In this document: piece after piece, positions 18,638-28,150 of the stretch
How the letters are laid out: the number at the start of each line of letters is the position of its first letter
Numbering within the stretch: the stretch's first letter is position 1
DNA from: RPQJ01 sp963748985
GTDB taxonomy: Bacteria > Pseudomonadota > Gammaproteobacteria > Steroidobacterales > Steroidobacteraceae
Assembly (NCBI GenBank): GCA_963748985.1
Contig: CAVVKQ010000005.1
Location: forward strand, 124,001-188,000
Reading direction: 5' to 3'
Length of the DNA stretch: 64,000 bases
Notes under the pieces: generated by a model
The model's input: the letters and a program-made list of their open reading frames with translations, nothing else
Told to the model about the DNA's origin: nothing
Databases searched by the model: none
Translations under genes and position numbers: made by a program

Positions 18638-20698
18638 TCAGCGTGACGTGCGTGCCTTCGCGAGCAACCTGGGCGCGCGACTGTTGCTCGTGCACTGCAC
18701 GTAGCTGCCGTCCGACTGCATGATCCAGGCATTGCGCAGGTCGGCAAGCTGTAGCTGCAGCACTTCCCAGAGTCGTTCCCTCAGGTGGCGGTTCTCGACG
18801 GGAGCCACGGCTTCGACGCGACGGGAAAGATTGCGATCCATCCAGTCCGCCGAGCCCAGCAGGAAGTCGCCTGCGAGCGGATCCTCGCTGCCGTTCGCAA
18901 AATGGAACACCCGGCCGTGCTCGAGGAATCGCCCGACGATCGAACGCACACGGAGATTCTCCGTCAGACCGGCGATACCGGGCCGCAGGCAGCAGAATCC
19001 GCGCACGATCAGGTCGATCGGCACGCCCGCATTCGACGCATCACAGAGCGCCTCGCAGATCGGACCGTCCTCGAGCTGATTCACCTTGACGACGATCCGC
19101 GCCGGAAGACCGGCACGGGCGTTCGCGGCCTCGCGTGCAATCAGGTTGACGAAGCGAGTCCGCATGTTGAGCGGCGCGACCAGCAGCTTCTCGAAACGCG
19201 GCGAGCGCGAATACCCGGTCAGGTGGTGAAACAACGTGACGACGTCGCGCGTCAGCACCGGATCGCACGTGAACAGGCCGAAGTCCGTATACATCCGCGC
19301 GGTCTTGACGTGGTAGTTGCCCGTGCCGATGTGGACATAGCTGCGCAACCCGTCGCCCTCCTTGCGCACGACCAGCGCGAGCTTGGTGTGGGTCTTGAGG
19401 CCGCGAAAACCGTAGATGACGTGGTCGCCGGCCTTCTGCAGTTCTTCAGCCCAGTGCAGGTTGCGCTCCTCGTCGAAGCGCGCCTTGAGTTCGACCAGGC
19501 AGGCCACCTGCTTGCCGTTCTCCGCTGCCTTGATCAATGAGCGGACGAACGGCGTGTCGTCGCCGAGCCGATACACCGTCATCTTGATCGTGGTCGTACC
19601 CGGATCATCGGCAGCGTCGCGGATGAAGCGCTCGACCGAGGCATCGAAACTCTCGTACGGATGGTGCACGAGTACGTCGCCTGCCCGGATGGACGAGAAG
19701 ATGTCGGTATCGGCATCGATGCCGAACGGCGGCTGCGGCGACCAGGGCGGATCGCGCAGCTCACTGATCGGCAGCGAGGCGATCTCGAACAGTCCGGAAT
19801 AGTCCAGCATGTCGGGCAGCTCGTAGACGTCGCTCTCGCGCAGGTCGAAGCGCGCAGCGAGGCTGTCGCGGATCTCGCTGCCCGGACCTTCGCCGAACTC
19901 GAGCCGCACGACCGGCTGGAACCGCCGCTGCCGTACCTGCTCCTCGACCATCTCCTTGATGCTGTTGTCGCTGTCTTCCTCGATCGCGATATCGGCATTG
20001 CGCGACACACGGAACAGCGTGGTGCCTTCTATCTCGACACCGGGGAACAGGCTGGCGGCGTTGACCTGCACCAGTTCCTGCAGCGAAATGAAGCAGCGCT
20101 GCCCGGTCTCGACGTCGGCCCGCACCGGCAGCCATTGCGGCAACTGTGACGGCACCTTGACCCGCACCAGCAGGCGATCGCCCGTGTCGGCTTCCTTGAG
20201 CACGAAACCCCAGGAGGTCGACAGGTTCGACATGAACGGAAACGGGTGTGACGGATTGAGGCTCAGCGGAGTGAGCGCGGGTGATACGTGGCGCTCGAAA
20301 TACTCGCGCGCTTCGTTGCGCTGGGCGGGCGAGAGTTCATCCCAGGCCGCGAGCCTCACCCCATGCCTCACCAGCCGATGGCGCAGGTCCCTGAAGCATG
20401 CAGCACGGCGCAGGAGCAGCGGATACAACGCATCGCGCAACCGATGGATGTGCGCGTTGAAATCCTCGACGACAGCGAGATTGCCGCTGGCGTAGGCGCG
20501 GGTGCGCATGGCGCCGACGCGCTTCATGAAAAACTCGTCGAGGTTCGAAGTGAAGATCGCCAGGAACTTGAGTCGCTCGAGCAGCGGCACGCGCTCGTCG
20601 ATGGCTTCCGCCAGGACCCGGCGGTTGAATTCAAGCCAGCTGAGGTCCCGGTCGAACCAGGCCTCTTTCAGCATCCGCGCGCGCAGCTTCGCGTCCAT
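18638..20698 (-). CDS. ppk1: Polyphosphate kinase 1
   Basis: Reversibly polymerises the ATP gamma-phosphate into polyphosphate. From ATG 20698 the protein has 686 residues, normal for PPK1. The N-terminal domain motif (W-F-D-R-D-L-S-W-L-E-F-N-R-R-V-L) and the catalytic-domain sequences around H-H-P-Y-E-S-F and T-H-T-K-L-A-L, which carries the autophosphorylated His, are present. A second in-frame ATG at 20725 would add nine residues with no better ribosome site. The neighbour downstream is phoA; divergent upstream is dapD. Confidence 0.95.
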   Translation of the reverse strand: MDAKLRARMLKEAWFDRDLSWLEFNRRVLAEAIDERVPLLERLKFLAIFTSNLDEFFMKRVGAMRTRAYASGNLAVVEDFNAHIHRLRDALYPLLLRRAACFRDLRHRLVRHGVRLAAWDELSPAQRNEAREYFERHVSPALTPLSLNPSHPFPFMSNLSTSWGFVLKEADTGDRLLVRVKVPSQLPQWLPVRADVETGQRCFISLQELVQVNAASLFPGVEIEGTTLFRVSRNADIAIEEDSDNSIKEMVEEQVRQRRFQPVVRLEFGEGPGSEIRDSLAARFDLRESDVYELPDMLDYSGLFEIASLPISELRDPPWSPQPPFGIDADTDIFSSIRAGDVLVHHPYESFDASVERFIRDAADDPGTTTIKMTVYRLGDDTPFVRSLIKAAENGKQVACLVELKARFDEERNLHWAEELQKAGDHVIYGFRGLKTHTKLALVVRKEGDGLRSYVHIGTGNYHVKTARMYTDFGLFTCDPVLTRDVVTLFHHLTGYSRSPRFEKLLVAPLNMRTRFVNLIAREAANARAGLPARIVVKVNQLEDGPICEALCDASNAGVPIDLIVRGFCCLRPGIAGLTENLRVRSIVGRFLEHGRVFHFANGSEDPLAGDFLLGSADWMDRNLSRRVEAVAPVENRHLRERLWEVLQLQLADLRNAWIMQSDGSYVQCTSNSRAPRLLAKARTSR

Positions 20699-20835
20699 TT
20701 CGACGACAGTCCCCCCGGCACCCATGCCGGCCGGTGAATCGGGCGGTAACAGTGTTTAGGATATAGAATCTACCCCCGTCGTTACCGAATTGTTGCAGTG
20801 TGACGGCTTTCTTGCTCTTTCATGACGGAACGACC

Positions 20836-21675
<840 letters not shown>

Positions 21676-21678
<3 letters not shown>

Positions 21679-21828
21679 TGATTAGTGATTAGTGAGTAGT
21701 GATTAATGAGTAGTGAATAGTCGGAGGTGCAGTGGGCTGCTGCTGCAGCAGCGACCCACTGCACCTCCGACTAATCACTAATCACTAATCACTACTCACT
21801 ACTCACTACTCACTACTCACTTCCTCCC
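21676..21828. repeat. Heptamer-repeat palindrome between convergent dapD and phoU
   Basis: The left side carries head-to-tail units of the form TAGTGAT/TAGTGAG from 21676 to about 21716; the right side carries the reverse complement units (ATCACTA, CTCACTA) from about 21770 to 21828. Between them is a perfect 18-bp stem (21719-21736 with 21755-21772) whose apex (21738-21751) is itself a palindrome of GCTGCTG/CAGCAGC. The whole could fold as one very long hairpin in either transcript. The units supply the stop codons of dapD (TAG, 21676-21678) and phoU (TAG, 21806-21808 on minus). It probably terminates or insulates both genes; origin unknown. Confidence 0.85.
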
Positions 21829-22498
21829 GCCCCATCATGTAAAGCACCTGCTCCGCGATATTGGTCGCGTGGTCGCCGATGCGCTCGAGACCCTTGAGCG
21901 CAAAGATCGTGTCGATCGTAGGACGCAGGAAACGGTGATCCTGCAGTACGTACGTCATCACCAGACGAAGCGCCGCGGCGAACTCGGCATCGAGCTCCGC
22001 GTCGCGCGCAAGCACGCTGCGTGCGAGCCCGGGATCCATCTCGTCGGCCGCCCGTACGGCGTTGCGCAGCATCGAGCCGGACAGTGCCGCCATGTGACGC
22101 AACTGGCGCCCGACCGCGAGCACGGGATCACCATCGTTGGTCTGGTCCAGGGACAGGGCGAACCTTGCGATCTTCTTGGCCTCGTCGCCTGCACGCTCCA
22201 GCTCGCGTCCGATGCGCACGATGGCCCGGGCCAGCCGCAGGTCATTCGCGACGGGCTGCTGCAGTGCGATGAAGGTGAGACTGTCGCGATCGAGCTGCTT
22301 TTCGTATGCGTCCACGCGGCTTTCGCGCGCCAGCACCGCCTGCGCCAGCACCGCGTCGCGCTCGACGAGCGACTTGACCGCACCGGCGACCTGCTCGATG
22401 ACGAGCGCACCCATCTCGAGCGCGTGCAGCCGCAGGCCCGCCACCGACTGGTCGACGGTGCTCGACGTGTGCGGCTCGGTCGGATCTGAAGCCTGCAT
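21806..22498 (-). CDS. phoU: Phosphate signalling protein PhoU (Pst-operon copy)
   Basis: Links the PstSCAB transporter to the PhoR kinase, damping Pho activation when phosphate is high. The 230-residue protein consists of two three-helix repeats with the E-R-A-G-D-E-A-K-K-I and E-R-I-G-D-H-A-T-N-I signatures. ATG 22498 is chosen because GGAGG lies 8 bases upstream; ATG 22513 is an alternative. Last gene of pstSCAB-phoU. Its final residues (V-S-S-E) and its stop are encoded by the heptamer repeat. A second PhoU is encoded at 28703-29446. Confidence 0.94.
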   Translation of the reverse strand: MQASDPTEPHTSSTVDQSVAGLRLHALEMGALVIEQVAGAVKSLVERDAVLAQAVLARESRVDAYEKQLDRDSLTFIALQQPVANDLRLARAIVRIGRELERAGDEAKKIARFALSLDQTNDGDPVLAVGRQLRHMAALSGSMLRNAVRAADEMDPGLARSVLARDAELDAEFAAALRLVMTYVLQDHRFLRPTIDTIFALKGLERIGDHATNIAEQVLYMMGREEVSSE

Positions 22499-22521
22499 GA
22501 CCACAGCCTCCATCACGCGGC

Positions 22522-23361
22522 TCAGCCGTAGCGGCCCGTAATGTAGTCCTCGGTCGCCTTCTTGGAGGGATTGGTGAAGATCTTCGACGTCGCGTCGACC
22601 TCGACCAGCTCGCCCAGGTACATGAATGCCGTGAAGTCCGACACCCGCGCCGCCTGCTGCATGTTGTGCGTGACGATCAGGATCGTGACCCGCTGCCGCA
22701 GTTCGGTGATCAGTTCTTCGATCTTCGCCGTCGCGATCGGATCGAGAGCCGAGGTCGGCTCGTCGAACAACAGAATCTCCGGCTCGGTCGCGAGCGCACG
22801 CGCAATGCAGAGACGCTGCATCTGGCCGCCCGACAGCGCGAGCGCGGAATCGGTCAGGCGGTCCTTGACCTCGTCCCAGATCGCTGCACCGCGCAGGGCC
22901 TTCTCGACTCGTTCGGCGAGGTCCGTGCGGTTGCTGAAGCCACGCAGGCGCAGGCCGTAAGCCACGTTCTCGAACACCGTCTTCGGGAACGGGTTCGGCT
23001 TCTGGAACACCATACCGATCCGCATGCGGACCTCGATGGGGTCGACGTCCTTGCCGACGAGATTCACGTTCTCCGGATGCAGCATGATGCTGCCCGCGTA
23101 GCGGGTGTCTGCCTGCAGATCGTGCATGCGGTTGAAGCAGCGCAGGAAGGTGCTCTTGCCGCAGCCCGACGGGCCGATCAACGCGGTGACCTGGTTCTCC
23201 GGGATCACCAGGTTGATGTTCTTCAGCGCCTGGTTCGAGCCGTACCAGAAGTCGAGCTTCTCGGCGATGGCCTTGGCCGAATTCGCGCGCAACGCCTTGC
23301 GCTCCTCCATGGCGATGGAGAGCCTGGGGGTTTCCGCCTTGTGGACGACGTTCGTGTTCAT
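22522..23361 (-). CDS. pstB: Phosphate ABC transporter ATP-binding protein PstB
   Basis: ATPase of the high-affinity phosphate importer. 279 residues with Walker A GPSGCGKS (63-70), ABC signature LSGGQMQR and Walker B I-L-L-F-D-E-P-T-S-A-L-D. Length is slightly above the usual 257 because of an N-terminal extension of about 25 residues. It lies 10 bases after pstA and is followed by phoU. Confidence 0.97.
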   Translation of the reverse strand: MNTNVVHKAETPRLSIAMEERKALRANSAKAIAEKLDFWYGSNQALKNINLVIPENQVTALIGPSGCGKSTFLRCFNRMHDLQADTRYAGSIMLHPENVNLVGKDVDPIEVRMRIGMVFQKPNPFPKTVFENVAYGLRLRGFSNRTDLAERVEKALRGAAIWDEVKDRLTDSALALSGGQMQRLCIARALATEPEILLFDEPTSALDPIATAKIEELITELRQRVTILIVTHNMQQAARVSDFTAFMYLGELVEVDATSKIFTNPSKKATEDYITGRYG

Positions 23362-23371
23362 GGAGGGCCAC

Positions 23372-24298
23372 TCACCAGTTGATCTTCTTGCGGAAACGAT
23401 AGCGAATCCAGATGGCGACAGCGTTCATTGCCAGCGTCATGGCGAGCAGGATTGCCGCCGCGGCGGCTGCGTTCTGCTGGAACGCCTGGTCCGGACGCGA
23501 GACCCAGTTGAAGATCTGGATCGGCATCGCCGTGAACTCGCTCTTGAGCCACTCGAAATTGACGAACGGGAACTCGCCGGAGATGGGTGAGTTCGGCAGG
23601 AAAGCGATGAAGCTCAGCGCGCCGATCGTGATGATGGGTGCCGTTTCACCGATCGCACGGGACAGTCCCAGGATGAGGCCCGTCAGGATGCCGCCGGTCG
23701 AATAAGGGAGCACGTGATCCTTGGTCACTTCCCAGCGCGTCGCGCCGAGCCCGTACGCGGCCTCGCGGATGGCCTTGGGCACGGCGCGCAGGGCTTCGCG
23801 TGTGCCGACGATGATGATCGGCAGGATCAGCAGTGCAAGCGTGAGCCCGGCCGAAAGCACGCTCTGGCCGAAGCCGAACTTGTAGACGAAGAGCCCAAGC
23901 GCCAGCAGGCCGTAGACGATGGACGGCACGCCCGCGAGGTTGGTCACGTTGACCTCGATGACGCCGGTGAACCAGTTCTTCGGCGCGTACTCCTCGAGGT
24001 AGATGGCGGCGGCGACGCCGACCGGCAGCGCCACGAGCGCAGTCACCAGCATGATCATCGACGTGCCGACCCAGGCCGACAGGATGCCGGCGCGCTCCGC
24101 CTTGCGCGACGGGAACTGCGTCAGGAAGTCCCAGCCGAACCTCGAGGCGCCATCCCGCACCAGGTCGAGAAACAGCAGTGCGAGCAGGCCCAGGCAACTC
24201 ATCAGGATGAGCAGGCCAACGACGACGAACACCTTGTCGAGGTTCTTGCGCCAGGCGAGGCCGGCGCGCAGCTCCTCGATTGTCATCACGGCGGACAT
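23372..24298 (-). CDS. pstA: Phosphate ABC transporter permease PstA
   Basis: One of the two membrane subunits of the phosphate importer. 308 residues with six hydrophobic helices. The cytoplasmic loop with E-A-A-Y-G-L-G-A-T-R-W-E, which contacts the ATPase, and the following L-S-R-A-I-G-E-T-A-P segment are typical of Pst permeases. It begins one base after the pstC stop codon, so the two are tightly coupled. Confidence 0.95.
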   Translation of the reverse strand: MSAVMTIEELRAGLAWRKNLDKVFVVVGLLILMSCLGLLALLFLDLVRDGASRFGWDFLTQFPSRKAERAGILSAWVGTSMIMLVTALVALPVGVAAAIYLEEYAPKNWFTGVIEVNVTNLAGVPSIVYGLLALGLFVYKFGFGQSVLSAGLTLALLILPIIIVGTREALRAVPKAIREAAYGLGATRWEVTKDHVLPYSTGGILTGLILGLSRAIGETAPIITIGALSFIAFLPNSPISGEFPFVNFEWLKSEFTAMPIQIFNWVSRPDQAFQQNAAAAAAILLAMTLAMNAVAIWIRYRFRKKINW

Positions 24299-24299
24299 C

Positions 24300-25238
24300 T
24301 CAGTACGCCTCCCGGAACTTGCGGGTCAGGAAGAAGCCGACGACGTTGAACACCAGCGTCATGAGCATCAGAACGAGGCCCGCCGCAAAGATGCTCTGGT
24401 AGCCGATGCTGTCGTGCGGCAGGTCGCCGAGGCTGACCTGCACGATGTAAGCGGTGATCGTCGCCGCCGGCTCGGTCGGATTGAACGTGAGCGTCGGCTG
24501 CATGCCGGCCGCGATGGCGACCACCATCGTTTCGCCGATGGCACGCGAAATTCCAAGGATATAGGCAGCAGCGATGCCCGAGAGCGCACCCGGCACGACG
24601 ACGCGCAACGCCGTCTGCAGCTTGGTCGCCCCCATCGCATAGGAACCTTCACGCATGTAGCGCGGCACGGCGCGCATCGCGTCTTCACTGACCGAGGCGA
24701 CATACGGCACGATCATGAGCCCGATGACGAGACCCGCGCTCAGCATGTTGAAGCCGGGCAGGTTGGGCATGAACTTCTGCAGGAACGGGGTCACCATGAG
24801 CAGCGCGAAGTAGCCGTACACCACGGTCGGCACGGCGCCGAGCAACTCCAGGATCGGCTTGACCGTTTCGCGCATGCGATGCGTCGCAAATTCGGAAAGA
24901 TAGATGGCAATGATGGTGCCGAGCGGAATGGCGACCAGCAGCGCGACGAACGTCACCGTGAGCGTGCCCGAAACCAGCGGCATGATGCCGTAGTGGGCAT
25001 CGTCGAACAGCGGCGTCCACATCCTGTCCGTCAGGAACTCCCTGATCGTGACGTGCTCGAAGAAATATGAAGACTCCACGACCAGGATCACCACGATCGC
25101 GAGCGTCGTGAATACCGCCACCAGCGCGCACGCCAGCAGGATCAGCTCGATGGCACGGTCGCGGTACTTGCGGTAAGCGAGCGAGGAGAACGCCCCCTTT
25201 CCCATTGCAGTCGAACGAGTTGTCGTCGTTGCCGACAT
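24300..25238 (-). CDS. pstC: Phosphate ABC transporter permease PstC
   Basis: Second membrane subunit of the phosphate importer. 312 residues with a polar N-terminus of about 28 residues, a first long helix, and then five more helices. The E-G-S-Y-A-M-G-A-T-K-L-Q coupling loop and the L-G-I-S-R-A-I-G-E-T-M motif are seen. It follows pstS after a 100-base gap that contains a stem-loop, the usual arrangement when the binding protein must be made in excess. Confidence 0.95.
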   Translation of the reverse strand: MSATTTTRSTAMGKGAFSSLAYRKYRDRAIELILLACALVAVFTTLAIVVILVVESSYFFEHVTIREFLTDRMWTPLFDDAHYGIMPLVSGTLTVTFVALLVAIPLGTIIAIYLSEFATHRMRETVKPILELLGAVPTVVYGYFALLMVTPFLQKFMPNLPGFNMLSAGLVIGLMIVPYVASVSEDAMRAVPRYMREGSYAMGATKLQTALRVVVPGALSGIAAAYILGISRAIGETMVVAIAAGMQPTLTFNPTEPAATITAYIVQVSLGDLPHDSIGYQSIFAAGLVLMLMTLVFNVVGFFLTRKFREAY

Positions 25239-25291
25239 GAGCCCTTCCCCAATCCGGCGCCCGGCGGGCGCTCCGTGTCAGACGCGAACGA

Positions 25292-25313
25292 GCCGGGACC
25301 CCGCGGTCCCGGC
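25292..25313 (-). other. Intercistronic stem-loop between pstS and pstC
   Basis: A perfect 9-bp GC stem (25292-25300 with 25305-25313) closed by a 4-base loop, without a U tract. Position between a binding-protein gene and its permease genes suggests partial termination or 3'-end protection that raises PstS relative to PstCAB. This role is inferred from position. Confidence 0.45.
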
Positions 25314-25338
25314 CCGGCCCCACCAAGCAGGTCCCCGG

Positions 25339-26340
25339 TTAAAGTTTACCTTCCAGCGCCTGCAGCTGTTCGATCGTGATGCCTACCTGCGGGTGGCCGC
25401 CGAAGACCGTGCCGAGCTTGCCGTCCTGGAAGTGCTTCCACGCGAGGTTGTAGGCGCTCTTCGGCAGGGGCAGGTAACCGACTTCGCCCACCAGGTCGCC
25501 ATTCGTCAACATGAACTGCACGAACTCACGGACCTCGGGACGCTTGGCCGACGATTCGCGCACGTAGACGAACAGCGGACGCGACAGCGGGTTATAGGTG
25601 CCGTTGGTCACGTTCTCGAGACTGGGGCTGACCGGGCCCTTGCCGTTGTCGATCGCAACCGCCGTCAACTTGTCCTTGTGCGCGGCGTAGTAGGCGAAGC
25701 CGAAGTAGCCAAGCGCGGTCTTGTTGTTCTCCACGCCCTGCACCAGGGTGTTGTCGTCTTCGCTCGCGGTGAAATCGCCTCGGCTCGCCTTCGACTTGCC
25801 GTTCACCGCTTCCGTAAAGTAGTCGAACGTGCCCGAGTCGGCGCCCGGTCCGAAGAGCATCAGCTTTTCTTTCGGGAACTTCGGATTGACCTGGTTCCAG
25901 GTCATGATGCGGCCCTGCGCGGCCGGTTCCCACATCTTCCTGAGTTCGGCGACGGTCATCGACTTCGCCCAGGTGTTGGCGGGATTGATCACGACCGTCA
26001 GCGCGTCGAACGCCACCGGCACTTCCATGTACTTGATGCCGGCCTTGCGGCAGGCTTCCATCTCCGCGACCAGGATCGGCCGCGAGGCGTTGGCCATGTC
26101 CGTCTCGCCGCGGCAGAACTTCTTGAAACCGCCGCCGGTGCCGGAAACGCCAACCGTCACGCGGACCTTGCCGCGTTTCTGGATCTGGAACTCTTCGGCG
26201 TATGCCTCGGAGATCGGGAACACGGTGCTGGAGCCGTCGATCTTGATCGCGGCCTGCGCGTGGGCGCGCCCAGGCGCGCCGAAGGCCAGAAGTCCGAGCG
26301 CGAGGGCCGGGAGGGTGATCTGCTGCCAGGAAAGCTTCAT
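25339..26340 (-). CDS. pstS: Periplasmic phosphate-binding protein PstS
   Basis: Captures phosphate for the PstCAB importer. ATG 26340 gives 333 residues with a Sec signal peptide (hydrophobic core L-P-A-L-A-L-G-L-L-A-F-G, cleavage after A-H-A-Q-A), then I-K-I-D-G-S-S-T-V-F-P, the standard start of the mature binding domain. GAGG lies 9 bases before this ATG, whereas an earlier ATG (26349) directly abuts it and is rejected. A Pho box lies about 75 bases upstream. Confidence 0.95.
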   Translation of the reverse strand: MKLSWQQITLPALALGLLAFGAPGRAHAQAAIKIDGSSTVFPISEAYAEEFQIQKRGKVRVTVGVSGTGGGFKKFCRGETDMANASRPILVAEMEACRKAGIKYMEVPVAFDALTVVINPANTWAKSMTVAELRKMWEPAAQGRIMTWNQVNPKFPKEKLMLFGPGADSGTFDYFTEAVNGKSKASRGDFTASEDDNTLVQGVENNKTALGYFGFAYYAAHKDKLTAVAIDNGKGPVSPSLENVTNGTYNPLSRPLFVYVRESSAKRPEVREFVQFMLTNGDLVGEVGYLPLPKSAYNLAWKHFQDGKLGTVFGGHPQVGITIEQLQALEGKL

Positions 26341-26413
26341 GAAAGGCATCCTCTGCTGTGGGTCGATCCAGGGGCGGGCGCCCCTGTCCATGCCGCGCAG
26401 TCTGCCGCTCCAC

Positions 26414-26432
26414 TGTGACAGCCATGTGACAG
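26414..26432 (-). promoter_or_regulatory. Pho box upstream of pstS
   Basis: On the minus strand the sequence is CTGTCACATGGCTGTCACA: two CTGTCA half-sites in perfect 11-bp spacing, matching the PhoB consensus. It lies 74 bases before the pstS ATG and within the pstS/dapE divergent region, beside the dapE -35 on the other strand. Confidence 0.85.
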
Positions 26433-26453
26433 ACAAGATGATGCCGCAAGTGC

Positions 26454-26482
26454 TTGATTCTACGAGCCTCTATGGCTTTAAT
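26454..26482 (+). promoter_or_regulatory. Sigma-70-type promoter of dapE
   Basis: TTGATT (26454-26459) and TTTAAT (26477-26482) are separated by exactly 17 bases, 52 bases before the dapE ATG. The -35 lies only 22 bases from the pstS Pho box on the opposite strand, so PhoB binding might affect dapE; that is inference. Confidence 0.55.
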
Positions 26483-26533
26483 GCCGGACCCGGCCCGGGT
26501 CCTGCAATGATTCCAAAAGGCGAACCCAGCACG

Positions 26534-27661
26534 ATGTCCCCAACCCTTGCCCTGACCGAAGACCTGCTGCGCCGTCCCTCCGTGAGCCCGGAGGATCACG
26601 GTTGCATGGATGTCATCTGCGCCCGGCTCGAGCCGCTCGGGTTCAGCAACGAACGGCTGCGATTCGGTCCGGTCGAGAATCTATGGTCAAGACGCGGCAA
26701 CGGGAGCCCGGTGCTCTGCTTTGCCGGTCACACGGACGTCGTGCCGACTGGTCCGCGCGAAGACTGGCGCACTGATCCCTTCGAGCCCGTGATCGTCGAA
26801 GGCGTGCTGTATGCGCGAGGTGCTGCCGACATGAAAAGCAGCCTCGCCGCCATGGTGACGGCCACCGAGCGGTTCATCGCGCAGCATCCGGACCACGCGG
26901 GTTCGCTCGCGTTCCTGTTCACCAGCGACGAAGAAGGCCCATCGGTCGACGGCACGCGCAAGGTGATGGAGGTGCTCGAAGCGCGCCACGAGAAGATCGA
27001 CTGGTGCGTCGTGGGCGAGCCGACCAGCGCCGACGTTCTCGGCGACACCATCAAGGTGGGACGTCGTGGCTCGCTCTCCGGGCGCCTGACGGTGCACGGC
27101 GTGCAGGGTCACATCGCCTACCCGCACCTCGCCGACAACCCGGTGCACGGTTTCGCGCCTGCGCTCGCGGAACTGGTCGCAATGCACTGGGACGAAGGCA
27201 ATGATTTTTTCCAGCCGACCACGTTCCAGGTTTCGAACATCGCGGCCGGCACCGGTGCGCCCAACGTCGTGCCCGGCGAAATGAAGGCTCGCTTCAACTT
27301 GCGTTTTTCGACGGAACAGACCGTCGAAATGCTGCAGCAACGAGTGCTTGCAGTGCTCGACCGTCACCGTGTGAAGTATTCGCTGGAGTGGTTCGTCTCC
27401 GGCCTGCCCTTCCTGACGCGCCCCGGCACGCTCACTGCAGTCGTTGAACAGGCCGTGCGCGAGACCATGGGGCGCACGCCTGAACTATCGACCACCGGCG
27501 GCACCTCCGATGGGCGTTTCATCGCGCCAACTGGTGCGCAGGTGGTGGAACTCGGCGTCATCAACGCAACGATCCATAAGGTGAACGAGTGCGTGCGGAT
27601 CGAGGACATCGATACGCTGAGCCTCGCCTACGAGCGGATCATGGAGCTGCTGCTGACCTGA
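26534..27661 (+). CDS. dapE: Succinyl-diaminopimelate desuccinylase
   Basis: Di-zinc M20-family hydrolase producing L,L-diaminopimelate in lysine and peptidoglycan synthesis. From ATG 26534 the product has 375 residues, the usual size. The metal and catalytic motifs are visible: FAGHTDVVPTG (His, Asp), G-A-A-D-M-K-S-S (Asp), T-S-D-E-E-G-P (catalytic Glu pair), V-G-E-P-T-S and the C-terminal H-K-V-N-E. Longer in-frame starts run back through the promoter and pstS region and are rejected. Confidence 0.95.
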   Translation: MSPTLALTEDLLRRPSVSPEDHGCMDVICARLEPLGFSNERLRFGPVENLWSRRGNGSPVLCFAGHTDVVPTGPREDWRTDPFEPVIVEGVLYARGAADMKSSLAAMVTATERFIAQHPDHAGSLAFLFTSDEEGPSVDGTRKVMEVLEARHEKIDWCVVGEPTSADVLGDTIKVGRRGSLSGRLTVHGVQGHIAYPHLADNPVHGFAPALAELVAMHWDEGNDFFQPTTFQVSNIAAGTGAPNVVPGEMKARFNLRFSTEQTVEMLQQRVLAVLDRHRVKYSLEWFVSGLPFLTRPGTLTAVVEQAVRETMGRTPELSTTGGTSDGRFIAPTGAQVVELGVINATIHKVNECVRIEDIDTLSLAYERIMELLLT

Positions 27662-27691
27662 CTCGCTCTCCCGTTTCCACGCGCTTGCTGC

Positions 27692-27769
27692 AAGCGACTG
27701 ATCCGGGGCCTTCCCCCGAGCTTGGAAAGGCAGACACGCGCTCGGGGGAAGGCCCCGGATCAGTCGCTT
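27692..27769. repeat. Perfect 30-bp-stem hairpin A
   Basis: Arms 27692-27721 and 27740-27769 are exact reverse complements over 30 bases, separated by an 18-base loop. The loop contains GGAAAGGCAGACAC, the reverse complement of the loop of hairpin B at 28025-28098. It lies 31 bases after the dapE stop and could act as a terminator, though without a U tract. Confidence 0.9.
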
Positions 27770-28024
27770 TGAGAGGCGGCGCCTGAGCGGCTCGTCGGGC
27801 AGAAGCGCGAGCCGGCAATAGCGGCCACTGGTTCACGCCCGACGACCCACACGGCGCAAGTAGCCGGCCGGGTGCAGAGGCGCTCAAAGTCAGGCGGGTG
27901 GCGCGCTGAGGGTGGCCAGCAAAAAGGCGACGCGGGTGTGATCTGGCTCAGAGTGTGGTGACGTTGCGTGCGCCGTGCGACCTTTTCCGCTGCGCGGAAA
28001 AGGTGCCCAGGCGCGTGCCGTCGT
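27770..28024. repeat. Spacer between the two long hairpins, with a short hairpin
   Basis: No gene is supported here. A third perfect stem of 11 bp (27980-27990 with 27994-28004, loop TGC) reads ACCTTTTCCGC at its left arm. The word GTCAGGCGGGT near 27890 recurs in reverse complement near 28107, outside hairpin B, hinting that the whole block has nested symmetry. Otherwise GC-rich unassigned sequence. Confidence 0.6.
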
Positions 28025-28098
28025 GCCTGCGATCCGGTGTTCTTTCCGGCGAGCGTGTCTGCCTTTCCGCTCGCCGGAAAGAACACCGGATCGCAGGC
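28025..28098. repeat. Perfect 30-bp-stem hairpin B
   Basis: Arms 28025-28054 and 28069-28098 are exact reverse complements over 30 bases around a 14-base loop GTGTCTGCCTTTCC. That loop is the exact reverse complement of 14 bases in the loop of hairpin A, although the stems differ apart from GAGC/GCTC at the apex and GATCCGG in the arms. It lies 52 bases from the dsbB stop, inside the dapE/dsbB convergent region. Confidence 0.9.
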
Positions 28099-28150
28099 GT
28101 GGACCCTCACCCGCCTGACGGTCGACTGCTGCAGCGGGAGAGGTGACGAC

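Noticed and set aside
20726..20835. Promoter or Pho box between ppk and dapD
   Set aside because: Words such as CCGTCACACTG and CTGTTACC occur, but no second half-site in register and no convincing -35/-10 pair for either gene.
21806..23371. 521-residue frame spanning pstB and phoU
   Set aside because: The upstream half is pstB read in a wrong frame; the real PhoU starts at 22498 with its own ribosome binding site.
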